Assembly: GCA_934476675.1 (NCBI GenBank)
Contig: CAKSOE010000035.1
Coordinates: 1-32,475, forward strand
Source: an uncultured Clostridia bacterium
GTDB taxonomy: Bacteria; Bacillota; Clostridia; UBA1381
Length of the DNA stretch: 32,475 bases
Reading direction: 5' to 3'
In this document: piece after piece, positions 24,901 to 32,350 of the stretch
Numbering within the stretch: position 1 is the stretch's first letter
Layout: each line of letters starts with the position of its first letter
The notes under the pieces: model-generated
Seen by the model: the letters and a program-made list of their open reading frames with translations, nothing else
Database searches by the model: none
What the model was told of the DNA's origin: nothing
Program-made: the position numbers and the translations under genes

Positions 24901-27380
24901 GCATTTTCAAGATTTGCGTACTCCTCACTCCCTTTCTTGTTACTATATTTTTTCAGCCATTTCTCCGCATTTCTTACGGCTGAAATTTTTGCACTTTCCG
25001 ATAAGGATTTTATTTCGCTGTTTTCACTCCCCTTTCGCACTGCTATATTATCTATAAATAAGCCCGAATTTTCAAAGTCGGTTCTTTTTATGCTTATATC
25101 CTCAAAGCTATCCGAAGCTATCTCAGCGCTTTGTGTCAGCCTGCATTCTCCGTCTATGTATGCCGATATTTCTTTATTGCTATAAATCAGATTAATTCTG
25201 TACCATTTATCATTTGCAACATTGCAAATGTCTGACCTTTTGCCGTTATTATCTTCCAAAATCAGCTTTCCACCTGCTCCGTCAATAATCAGATTGTTGA
25301 AAAATCCCAAAATTTTCGCCTGTGCTTTACTGCCTGCGGTATTTTTGAGCATAAAATCAAATTCAAGCTCCGTATAAAATCCGTCCGACGGAACAACCGC
25401 GCCGAATTTTGTGCTTGAATCCGTACCGTTCGCAAACAATCCCATCGTTGTTCCCGTTCCGTAAACCGATGATGTCTCGGTTTTCGCTGTCGGAAACAGG
25501 GTACTTGATGTTTCAAAATTTTCCCTGACAACGGTTTGGCTGTCATTAGGCACAAAAAGTGATTTTGCTTTTTCAAGCTCGTTAAACAGTTCCTGCATAT
25601 CATCATCGGTAACGCTCGGTTTGTCACAGCGGCTGTATATATCATAAAGAGCCTTTATGTAATTCGACACTCGCTCCTCGCTGTACTCTCCTGCTTCATC
25701 TCCCACGGTACAGGACTTTGCGCCGTAATATTTCTCTCTGAGCTGCGATATAAGCAAATCCTTTGCAACGGCGGCATTCTCCGTTTTGTTATATTTTTTT
25801 ACCGTAAAATTATCAAGGTACATATTGCAGTCAGCCAGTCTGATTTGAACCTTATTGTAATATGGCAGTTTATTTGTATTCACGCTTGTAAAATTTGTAT
25901 TTTCCAGAACGGCTATGCCATTCAGATAAACCGCCTTAATACATTGGAGCTGATATGAATTTTTATCCGTTATCTGTGCAACAATGCGTATCCGATTCCA
26001 ATTTCCCAAATCAAAATCCGCGTGTGTTTCCTTGCTTACAAATCCACCGCTTGTATCCGAATGATATAAAACCGCCTTACCGTTTCCGTTAAATGCCATT
26101 TTGAAGAATCCGGTAGTATCGTTATATTTTGTTACCATTTCATCAGAGGTCAGCGCAATTATTGCACTGCTGCTGCTTTTTTTACTGTCAATGCGCACGT
26201 CATATTCTGTTTCGACAAAACACTCTGCTCCGTCCTCTGCCGCACTGTAAGATACGCCTTTGGTAAACAGCGGACTTTTTTCAAAATCGGAGCTGTTTAC
26301 GCAAGAATCCGTAAGGCGCGCTGCGTTCCCTATCCCTATTGTCTCATCGGACACAATTTCGGTATTTTCAAAAAGAGTATTTTCTCCGTTCTCAAAATCC
26401 TCCGCAGCCCTAAAATGTACGCTTTCCGCCTCAACATCACTGATAACCTTTTGTAGCGCCGAACAGGCATTGTTTACTTCGCTTTGTGATGCCGATAAAT
26501 TTTCATACACCGATTCAGCCGCTGTTTCCGCTGTTTTTAGCGTAGCTATATTATCCGCCGAATAATATCCTGTATAAACATTTACCATTTCATCGGCTTT
26601 TCGTATCTGAGATATAAGCAAATCACGGTTTACCGCACTGTCCGAAAGATTATATTTTCTTACTTCAATATTATCAAGAAGAATCTTTTCTCCCGCCGAC
26701 TCCAGCGCCCACAGCTGCAAAACATCATAATACGGCAGCTTTTCCGCATTTATACTGGTATACGCCTGCTTGCTTACAACCTCAACTCCGTTTATGCTGA
26801 TACTTCTGTGTCTGCTGAGCTTGTAGCCGTATTTATCCGTAACCTCCGTAAGAATACGAATCCTATATGCCTTATTATCTGCAAGGTCTGCAACCTTTTT
26901 ACATATCTGCTGTGAACCGTTAAAATAATATGTATTGATTGCTTTATCCGTACCGTTAAATTCCATTCTCAAAAACGAGGTTCTGTCATTATAGTTTTCA
27001 ACCATATTTGAGGACGTAAGCAGCATACTTATCGTTCCGCCGTTTTCGACTATGTCATTAAAAAGTATATCAAATGATGTTACTGCATTAAAACCGTTTC
27101 CTCCGGCAGAATCGAGAAGTGAAAGCTTTTCCGAAAAAAACGTACTCGTGATTACCGCATTATCACTGTCCGGAACATTTATACAAAGCGATTTTCCCAT
27201 TCCCTTGACGCCGCTGTCCGTAATATATCCGTTTTCAAAGCTAAATTCGTTTCCGTTTTCATAATTTTCGCTTACAATAATTCCGCCCGTACTATCAGCC
27301 GCAAACACTATATCAGCAAAAGATGCGGTTATCATGCAAAGAACAAGTATAATGCAATTTATCTTTTTTATAAATTTCAT
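21936..27380 (-). CDS. Secreted multidomain beta-helix protein, putative pectin-active enzyme
   Basis: An 1814-residue exported protein with a signal peptide at 1-27. Three LamG-like modules (about 35-243, 327-528 and 617-780) have helical linkers between them. A beta-sandwich (about 850-955) and a copper-amine-oxidase-N-like stalk domain (about 966-1080) follow. Then come a 200-residue beta region with a fibronectin-like end (SGTEYEVKAVIKD) and a right-handed parallel beta-helix (about 1340-1700) with RWNDGIE (about 1497), QDDGMEVDG (about 1528) and NVRIYQNR. It is paralogous over its last 800 residues to the protein encoded just upstream. Carboxylate clusters on a beta-helix suggest a polysaccharide lyase or glycosidase, but no CAZy family was recognised with confidence. 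The ATG follows the previous stop by two bases, so translation is coupled. Confidence 0.72.
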   Translation of the reverse strand: MKFIKKINCIILVLCMITASFADIVFAADSTGGIIVSENYENGNEFSFENGYITDSGVKGMGKSLCINVPDSDNAVITSTFFSEKLSLLDSAGGNGFNAVTSFDILFNDIVENGGTISMLLTSSNMVENYNDRTSFLRMEFNGTDKAINTYYFNGSQQICKKVADLADNKAYRIRILTEVTDKYGYKLSRHRSISINGVEVVSKQAYTSINAEKLPYYDVLQLWALESAGEKILLDNIEVRKYNLSDSAVNRDLLISQIRKADEMVNVYTGYYSADNIATLKTAETAAESVYENLSASQSEVNNACSALQKVISDVEAESVHFRAAEDFENGENTLFENTEIVSDETIGIGNAARLTDSCVNSSDFEKSPLFTKGVSYSAAEDGAECFVETEYDVRIDSKKSSSSAIIALTSDEMVTKYNDTTGFFKMAFNGNGKAVLYHSDTSGGFVSKETHADFDLGNWNRIRIVAQITDKNSYQLQCIKAVYLNGIAVLENTNFTSVNTNKLPYYNKVQIRLADCNMYLDNFTVKKYNKTENAAVAKDLLISQLREKYYGAKSCTVGDEAGEYSEERVSNYIKALYDIYSRCDKPSVTDDDMQELFNELEKAKSLFVPNDSQTVVRENFETSSTLFPTAKTETSSVYGTGTTMGLFANGTDSSTKFGAVVPSDGFYTELEFDFMLKNTAGSKAQAKILGFFNNLIIDGAGGKLILEDNNGKRSDICNVANDKWYRINLIYSNKEISAYIDGECRLTQSAEIASDSFEDISIKRTDFENSGLFIDNIAVRKGSENSEIKSLSESAKISAVRNAEKWLKKYSNKKGSEEYANLENAYERAMLYNEEPEVIGNCIEMILDNEDYFELNYQGLRNKNGEYETDFKDASEFETVSVVKNTKKALSVNIAVAMYDASKELKLIKSERLSLGEGSDTVTKPFPINISDEMSEAKIYVWNDDMLPYMNVYSTDMPVESSDSWTVYLNNTKVRSDAEPILYNNGELMMLSSNLVNWFGAALEQHGDTYSAEREDGRYISFVSGTSEINVNGKIQKTSNTIAPYQGTYPLISAYSAAEAFGGSVNVNKSVKTITVINDYTEENYRIANSSSIITEGGNGWAKYAIPNISPNADIEVWVRFSECNMPSLGNFLTSDGKWKSGYKNNSDNSMITFWRKLYKPRYENGAFRGSIGGLWTPSRKYDIKVKVTENGNSDVFVVKEAFKTKTDVFTSMEDSAISTGQDLVLKSTFENIGYYIDEQDSLTSCEVFFRVKGDNTWNEAYEPYYDNTVHQYRGSIVKLKSGTEYEVKAVIKDTAGNALREVVKTAKTWADDVPVAKTVKLSDIYSGSGALVIDGFKGTENGWIKIDGDGAVLDAEKNTFEAVFISDSQYVILENLTVKGGYRCGINITGGSENIRIKKCDISGWGRVGILDKTIGNYIADGETVNYDAGIRLYDVSKVTVENCTIHDADAFTNAWNSDDWSWVHPAGASGMFCRVNEGLVIRYNNIVANDIHRWNDGIESMVNGYREGGLGHDSDIYGNIIAFCQDDGMEVDGSGMNVRIYQNRIENGLCGISAAPVESGPLYIYENLITNMGTLNGDVNSMIKSSASYDGVGGTVYVFNNTFDSVEPGIVNTSSDTNYVTRNNIIAVRRINGMALKNNTNISGSNDYDMLSKLYEVCSGDEKNGISGIPQYRNFDFGDFYPADNFKGIDKGQLLNNFSVDRTVGSAPDMGALEYGGEMEFLPYRPIKARADRYYVEVHQGAEETVNITSDEPIYLDNKLLPEWIDAVGYNTENGLCIKLSAKSDTNANGMIFVVNQDGYKLPITLKGIK

Positions 27381-27382
27381 TT

Positions 27383-30300
27383 CTATTCAGATTCCTTTTC
27401 ATATTTTACTGTTATCGGTATCGAAAATCCGTTATCGAGCCTGAACATTACAGCGCCCTGTATTTTTGTCTGTTCTCCAAGCAGATCCGTATTGCAGCTT
27501 ATTTCAAACTGTACCGTGTCTCCTGCGCCGATCGTTTTGTTTCCGTTGTTTTGCAATTTAATATCAAGCCATTTGAAATTATCATTCTTAACAATCTCAT
27601 ATCCGCAGCTTGCTATATCCTTTGCGCTCACTGTAACAATTCCGCTCTTTTTATCCGTTATATTTACGCAGCTTTTATCGGCACTTATATTTATCGGTCT
27701 GTACGGCAAAATTGTATTTCTGCCGTTTTCAAAAGCTCCCATATCCGGCTCGTCGATTTTTTCATTGCTGAAATTTCCTAAATCTTCACCTTTATTAACG
27801 CCATCGCCCGTTAAAGTGAAATCATATTCACTTTCGTTTCTGAACTGCGGCTCGCCCGATATTCCGTGTTCCTCTTTTATCCATGCCGAAGTACTTCCCG
27901 ATACCATATCATAGTCGCAGCTGTCCCTTTCATCGGGAACTATTGCCCCTTCAATTGACATGAATCCTTTTGTGGCTATAACATTGTTCCTTGACACCAT
28001 ATGAGATTCCGAACGGCTGCCGTTTACATTTCTTCCGTAGTTACCCATACCGCGTCCGTTCAGCACAAATGTATTATTAAGTATATATTGCAGTCCGTTT
28101 ATCGAATCCGTACTTCCGCCCATTTTAATAGCCGAACCGACGCTACCTTCGGAGTTACCCAGATTGGTTATCAGATTACGGAATATGTACGTCGGACCGG
28201 TCATTAGGGGCGCTGTACTTATTCCGCACAGTGACTGTTCCATACGGTTTTGATATATACGCACATTCATTCCGCCGCCATCGACTTCTATGCAGTCGTC
28301 CTGGGCAAAGCCGAGAAAATTACCGTAAATATCAGTGTCTCTGCCCAATCCCGATTCACGATAATCATTATAAATACATTCGATAGCGTCATTCCATCTG
28401 TTTTCATCGTTTCCGCCTATAATATCGTTATAACGTATAACCAACCCCTCAACCGCACGGCACACAATTCCGCTGAATCCGCACGGGTGAATATTCGACC
28501 AGCCCTTGCCGTTCCATGAATTTGTCGTTCCGTTCGAATCGTGAATATAGCACCGTTCTACAACAACGTTGCTTGCGTCGGATATTCTTATTCCGCCTTC
28601 AAGGTTAAGCGGATTTCCGTCCATCATATAAACGCCCAGTGAGCTGTCCAGAAGTCCTTTTCTGCTCCAGCCGGAAATATCACAATTCTGTATTCTTATA
28701 TCGTTACTGTTTGCGCATATATGTACTCCGTATCTATATCCGCCCGTCACCTTTACGTTGTCAAATATTAAATAACGGCAGTCTGAAATATACACGGCAT
28801 CCATATTGTTTTTTCCGCCGTCAACGGTCATTCCGTCTCCTTCAATTTTAATCCAGCCGTCCGCAGACCCTTGTATTCCTTGAAGATTAAGAGTTCCGTT
28901 TTTGTATATGTCTTCAAGCTTTATGGTTTTTGCAATCGGAGGATTTTCGCTCCATGTTTTTACCGATGCAAACTTGAATTTGTCGGAATCCCTGTCATCG
29001 TCTATTTCCGCCATAACCTCATATTCGGTGTCCGGTTTCAGTCCGACAATACTTCCCATATACTGCTTTACATCTTTATTGTAATACGCGCCGTAGACAT
29101 CTTTCCATTCCTCCGTACCCTTTTCGCGGTACTTAAAGCTGCATTTTGCATTTGAATCAATCACGTCAAGATAATATCCGATATTTTCAAAAGTCGGCTT
29201 CAATAATATTTTACGCTCTGTTTTATATACCGTATCTTCAAGAGAAATTCTCTCCGTTTTTTCGGTTTTAAATGCGTTTCGTATAACAAATATGTCCTCG
29301 TCCGTTCCCTGCGCTATTCTTACTTTAACATCATAGTAATGCTGTTCTATCAGATCTCCAAAGCTGCCTTTAAACATTCCGTTTTCATATACCGGTTTAT
29401 ATGCCTTTCTCCAATAGAACAATGCGCTGTTGTCTCTGTTTCCTTTATAATATGTCGTCCAATTTTCTATGAAGCTGCCGAAATCTTTCCAGTATTCCTC
29501 ACGGTCATTTACTTTAACCCACACATCAACCCTCGCATCGGGATTGCTGCACGGCACGGCAAAATTAACATCAAACTTCCCTGTTTCAAATAAAATTTCG
29601 TTTTCTTTCCCGTCACGGTAATTCTCTTGGTAATCGTCCGTTACATACATAAGATGCTCGTCTTCCTCTATGCGGTATTGCAGTCCGAACGTCTCGCTTA
29701 TAAGGCTTATCGGCGCCATCGGTATCACGCCGCCGCTCATGACCGTGCTTGCCTTTAACTCCACGGTTTTTCCGCTTATCACAGCCTTTTTGCTTTCGGG
29801 ATAGAATTTCAGATACTGTCCGTCTCTCACCGCAAGAAAATATTCGTCATGGTTTTCAAGCTTTATTCCGATTGCATTCAGAATATTATTTGCCGGAACA
29901 AGAATTTCGCCGTTTTCCTTTATGAACGGAGCGTCGCTTTTATACGGTTTTCCGTTAACCATAAAATCCGTAAATTTCTGTCGTTCTCGCAGAAACGCAT
30001 CGGGTCTTACTTTTTCGCCCGGGAGCGAACCAAGTCCCTGCGGAGTGAAATTCATATCATTTGTTATTATTATGCTGTCAAGCATCTGACCGCCTTGCCG
30101 CGGTATTATATCAAGCGTGTGGTATCCCTCACGGAGATACGGAGATTTAATCCCCTGCGTACCGACATCGTCTGCCGATGAATACCATTGCCAACGCTCC
30201 GTCTGAGTTGTTTCCATCCAATAGTATTCGGTATTATCTATTCCGACCCATGTCGATTTCAATCTCGGCTTCGGTGTGAAATATCTGATAAATATTTTAT

Positions 30301-30643
30301 ATTTACCGGGCTGTGTTATTTTAAATTTGTATCTCGCATAAATAACCGCCGATGACATCGGCGCCAGCACTTCTTTTCCCTCACGCGCGGCAATGTATTT
30401 GCCGTCCGAAGCGTCCTCGCCCGTACCTATATTCATATCGGTCAGAGTTCCCTCCTCCGCCTCGGTAAAAAATGACCCCGGGATGCGTTCCGGAATTTCA
30501 TATACCATCAGATTTTCCGCCTCTGTATTTGCCTCAAACCATGTCGGTGTTGTTTCAGCATAGCCGATGCCGCCCAATGTCTCGCACAATACCGATATTG
30601 TTATCAAAAATGAAATAAATGACTTTTTTGTAAAGTATCGCAT
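27383..30643 (-). CDS. Secreted beta-helix protein with CBM35-like N-terminus, putative pectin-active enzyme
   Basis: A 1086-residue exported protein and first gene of the upstream operon. After a signal peptide (1-28) comes a carbohydrate-binding-like jelly roll (about 35-205, with GKYKIFIRYFTP, then LREGYHTLDI and LDSIII). Next are a copper-amine-oxidase-N-like stalk (about 230-340), a middle beta region, and a right-handed beta-helix (about 590-950) with NIHPCGFSG, RWNDAIE (about 748), QDDCIEVDG (about 781) and NVRIYQNR. A C-terminal beta domain ends the protein. It differs from its paralogue downstream in having the jelly roll in place of LamG-like modules. AAGAGGAG lies nine bases before the ATG. 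The substrate is inferred to be pectin, and the reaction is unknown. Confidence 0.72.
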   Translation of the reverse strand: MRYFTKKSFISFLITISVLCETLGGIGYAETTPTWFEANTEAENLMVYEIPERIPGSFFTEAEEGTLTDMNIGTGEDASDGKYIAAREGKEVLAPMSSAVIYARYKFKITQPGKYKIFIRYFTPKPRLKSTWVGIDNTEYYWMETTQTERWQWYSSADDVGTQGIKSPYLREGYHTLDIIPRQGGQMLDSIIITNDMNFTPQGLGSLPGEKVRPDAFLRERQKFTDFMVNGKPYKSDAPFIKENGEILVPANNILNAIGIKLENHDEYFLAVRDGQYLKFYPESKKAVISGKTVELKASTVMSGGVIPMAPISLISETFGLQYRIEEDEHLMYVTDDYQENYRDGKENEILFETGKFDVNFAVPCSNPDARVDVWVKVNDREEYWKDFGSFIENWTTYYKGNRDNSALFYWRKAYKPVYENGMFKGSFGDLIEQHYYDVKVRIAQGTDEDIFVIRNAFKTEKTERISLEDTVYKTERKILLKPTFENIGYYLDVIDSNAKCSFKYREKGTEEWKDVYGAYYNKDVKQYMGSIVGLKPDTEYEVMAEIDDDRDSDKFKFASVKTWSENPPIAKTIKLEDIYKNGTLNLQGIQGSADGWIKIEGDGMTVDGGKNNMDAVYISDCRYLIFDNVKVTGGYRYGVHICANSNDIRIQNCDISGWSRKGLLDSSLGVYMMDGNPLNLEGGIRISDASNVVVERCYIHDSNGTTNSWNGKGWSNIHPCGFSGIVCRAVEGLVIRYNDIIGGNDENRWNDAIECIYNDYRESGLGRDTDIYGNFLGFAQDDCIEVDGGGMNVRIYQNRMEQSLCGISTAPLMTGPTYIFRNLITNLGNSEGSVGSAIKMGGSTDSINGLQYILNNTFVLNGRGMGNYGRNVNGSRSESHMVSRNNVIATKGFMSIEGAIVPDERDSCDYDMVSGSTSAWIKEEHGISGEPQFRNESEYDFTLTGDGVNKGEDLGNFSNEKIDEPDMGAFENGRNTILPYRPINISADKSCVNITDKKSGIVTVSAKDIASCGYEIVKNDNFKWLDIKLQNNGNKTIGAGDTVQFEISCNTDLLGEQTKIQGAVMFRLDNGFSIPITVKYEKESE

Positions 30644-30752
30644 AGATCTAAACTCCTCTTTTTTACTGTGTATCGGAATATTTTTTAATCTCTTTTATCA
30701 GGAATATCTTTTCAACATTTTAAACAAATTTACATATCCCCTCTTAATTTTT

Positions 30753-30781
30753 ATTATACATATGTACCATAATTATTTCAA
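30753..30781 (-). promoter_or_regulatory. Promoter of the upstream enzyme operon
   Basis: On the minus strand TTGAAA (30776-30781), 17 bases and TATAAT (30753-30758) form a good promoter. It would start transcription about 100 bases before ATG 30643. The -35 box abuts the pair of AGGGG half-sites, the position used by activators that contact sigma. Copy 2 has the same promoter at 30918-30946. Confidence 0.7.
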
Positions 30782-30812
30782 GGGGCTGTTTTGCGAAAAT
30801 AGGGGGTGTTTT
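30781..30812 (+). promoter_or_regulatory. AraC-type operator, copy 1
   Basis: AGGGGCTGTTTT (30781-30792) and AGGGGGTGTTTT (30801-30812) are direct repeats 20 bp apart, about two helical turns, which is typical of AraC-family sites. They lie just upstream of the -35 for the enzyme operon. Confidence 0.6.
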
Positions 30813-30908
30813 TGATGTAGATTTTTTACAATTTATAATAAATTTTCCATTTGGGTTTACTCCCTTTTTCACTTTTATAAAAAATTGCACTGTATTTTAA
30901 TTAATCTC

Positions 30909-30938
30909 TTGATTTTCATTATACATATGTGATATAAT
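30909..30938 (+). promoter_or_regulatory. Promoter of the AraC gene
   Basis: TTGATT (30909-30914), an 18-base spacer and TATAAT (30933-30938) give a good promoter with a start near 30945, inside the operator. Copy 1 has a weaker equivalent (TTAATT, 18 bases, CATAAT). Confidence 0.7.
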
Positions 30939-30945
30939 TATTTCA

Positions 30946-30977
30946 AGGGTGTTTTTTTAGAAAATAGGGGGTGTTTT
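30946..30977 (+). promoter_or_regulatory. AraC-type operator, copy 2
   Basis: AGGGTGTTTT (from 30946) and AGGGGGTGTTTT (30966-30977) are again 20 bp apart. They lie downstream of the -10 of the AraC promoter and upstream of the -35 of the second leftward promoter. Binding here should repress the regulator gene while assisting leftward transcription. Confidence 0.55.
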
Positions 30978-30983
30978 TGACAT

Positions 30984-31865
30984 ATGGCTAAGAAACTTTT
31001 TTTGAAAGAACTGGATAATTACAAAAAATGGGCAATAGATGATTATGAAAAAATCAGTGTCAGTATTGCACGAGGCACACATCCCGAGGTGCACTCGCAT
31101 AATTTTCTCGAAATTGCCTATATCGCAAAAGGCACCGCAATTCACCACATGAACGGCGAAGATGTTACTATAAGCTGCGGCGACTATGTTATAATCGATT
31201 ACAACACTATGCACAGCTACGACCAGGTAGGCTCCGAGGAACTGATTGTTATTAACTGTCTTTTTTTGCCTAACTTTATTGACAAAACCCTAAAAAACTG
31301 TTTGAATTTCAGCCAGGTATCGGAAAATTATCTGATTCACCACAGCAATATGTCCGTTTATGTAAATACATCAAATCATTTTTTTCATGATTCCGATGAA
31401 GAAATATTAGACATTCTTGAGAAACTTTTGAATGAATATAAAGACAAACGCGTCGGATATATTGAAATAATGAGATGTATGCTTATCGAGCTTATCATAT
31501 CAACAATCCGCAAGGTACAAATTCAAAACAACAGTTATTTCAGTAATATAGAAAAACATATTATGCAATTGGTCGAAGAAAAATATATGGAACCGATAAC
31601 CCTTAACGACATAGCAAATGATTTGCATTACAGCACATCGTACATAAGCAAAAAATTCAAGCAGAATTACGGTATGTCATTTAAGCAGTTTTTGCAGAAA
31701 ACGAGAATTGAGGAAAGCTGCCGGCTTCTTGCCAACACCAATAAAAAAATCCCTGACATTGCAACGCTTGTGGGATATGATGATATTAAATTTTTTACAG
31801 CAACATTTTCAAAAATTATGAATGTATCTCCGAGAGAATATCGCAAATTACATCATTCCAAATGA
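30984..31865 (+). CDS. AraC-family transcriptional regulator of the pectin locus
   Basis: A 293-residue regulator with an N-terminal cupin-like sensor (HPEVHSHNFLEIAYI, then HHMNGEDVTISCGDYVII) that probably binds a sugar ligand, a helical middle region, and a C-terminal pair of helix-turn-helix motifs (about 198-288: ITLNDIANDLHYSTSYISKKF and IPDIATLVGYDDIKFFTATF) ending in the family's SPREYRK tail. The length is standard. It is transcribed divergently from the enzyme operon and shares its duplicated promoter/operator, so it most likely activates the locus and controls itself. The start ATG lies about ten bases after AGGGGGTG. Its 3' end overlaps the convergent SLH fragment by 18 bp. Confidence 0.92.
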   Translation: MAKKLFLKELDNYKKWAIDDYEKISVSIARGTHPEVHSHNFLEIAYIAKGTAIHHMNGEDVTISCGDYVIIDYNTMHSYDQVGSEELIVINCLFLPNFIDKTLKNCLNFSQVSENYLIHHSNMSVYVNTSNHFFHDSDEEILDILEKLLNEYKDKRVGYIEIMRCMLIELIISTIRKVQIQNNSYFSNIEKHIMQLVEEKYMEPITLNDIANDLHYSTSYISKKFKQNYGMSFKQFLQKTRIEESCRLLANTNKKIPDIATLVGYDDIKFFTATFSKIMNVSPREYRKLHHSK

Positions 31866-32321
31866 ATCAACTGCATTTTTCCGTGACCGCAGAATAATCA
31901 GTGTGAAAAAGCTTACAGCGTCCTGCTGTCCGCGGAATGTGTCGTCCTCATAGCCCGAAACCAGTCCCCTTTGAACAGCCGTTGCCGCATACGGTCTTGC
32001 TGCCGCCGATATTGAATACGCGTCACTGAACATTGTTGTCAGCACGCTTTCGTCATAGCCTGCGGTGTCATAGCCTTTTAGCTTTACCAAAGCTACGGCT
32101 ATATCCTCTTTTAACGCCGGCATTGACGGTTGATAATAGCTTGAATTATTAATTGCATATCCGCTAAGATACGGATACGCTGCTTCGACATACGGAGCAA
32201 ACCAGTCCGACTGCGCCAGGTCACTGAAAATCTTCTGCGACGCAGAGGATATTTTTATCCCTGCCGCAACAGTCATGATTTTCTAATCATAGATTTTTTC
32301 TTTAAATGTATGTTTCTCCAT
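31848..32321 (-). pseudogene. Degraded SLH-domain protein fragment with in-frame TAG
   Basis: ATG 32321, preceded by AAGGAG, opens a frame of 12 codons (MEKHTFKEKIYD) that ends at TAG (32283-32285). The same frame then continues from ATG 32276 for 142 codons. That part holds two SLH-like repeats (FSDLAQSDWFAPYVEAAYPY and FSDAYSISAAARPYAATAVQ with GLVSGYEDDTF). After FRGQ the usual repeat end is replaced by unrelated sequence, pointing to a frameshift or truncation. There is no signal peptide. It is most likely a remnant of a surface protein gene interrupted by rearrangement. The 12-codon piece has a better RBS than the second ATG. Confidence 0.65.
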
Positions 32322-32350
32322 AGCTTCTCCTTATGATTTATTTACCATCC

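Larger units (their letters stand above)
30741..30817. repeat. Duplicated promoter/operator, copy 1 (enzyme side)
   Basis: This block matches 30906-30980 position by position at an offset of 165 bp with no gap, with differences mainly in the spacer and the first half-site. It carries ATTATACATATGT, TTTCAAGGG and AGGGGGTGTTTTTGA. Copy 1 ends in GATGTAG, an immediate start-stop, where copy 2 leads into the AraC gene. The sequence between the copies (30818-30905) is AT-rich with nothing recognised. Confidence 0.85.
30906..30980. repeat. Duplicated promoter/operator, copy 2 (regulator side)
   Basis: This is the second copy of the 30741-30817 block. It holds promoters in both directions and two direct half-sites. 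It runs directly into the AraC gene, with AGGGGGTG serving as the likely ribosome binding site about ten bases before ATG 30984. Confidence 0.85.

Noticed and set aside
25289..25645. 118-codon frame inside the large beta-helix gene
   Set aside because: Arg/Gln-rich shadow of a conserved coding frame with no RBS and no recognisable domain.
30957..31214. 85-codon minus-strand frame opposite the AraC gene start
   Set aside because: It is antisense to the well-supported regulator and its cupin domain, with no RBS.
32283..32285. TAG as a pyrrolysine or other recoded codon
   Set aside because: The downstream part is itself abnormal and short, so a disabled gene is the simpler reading; nothing else in the window hints at recoding.
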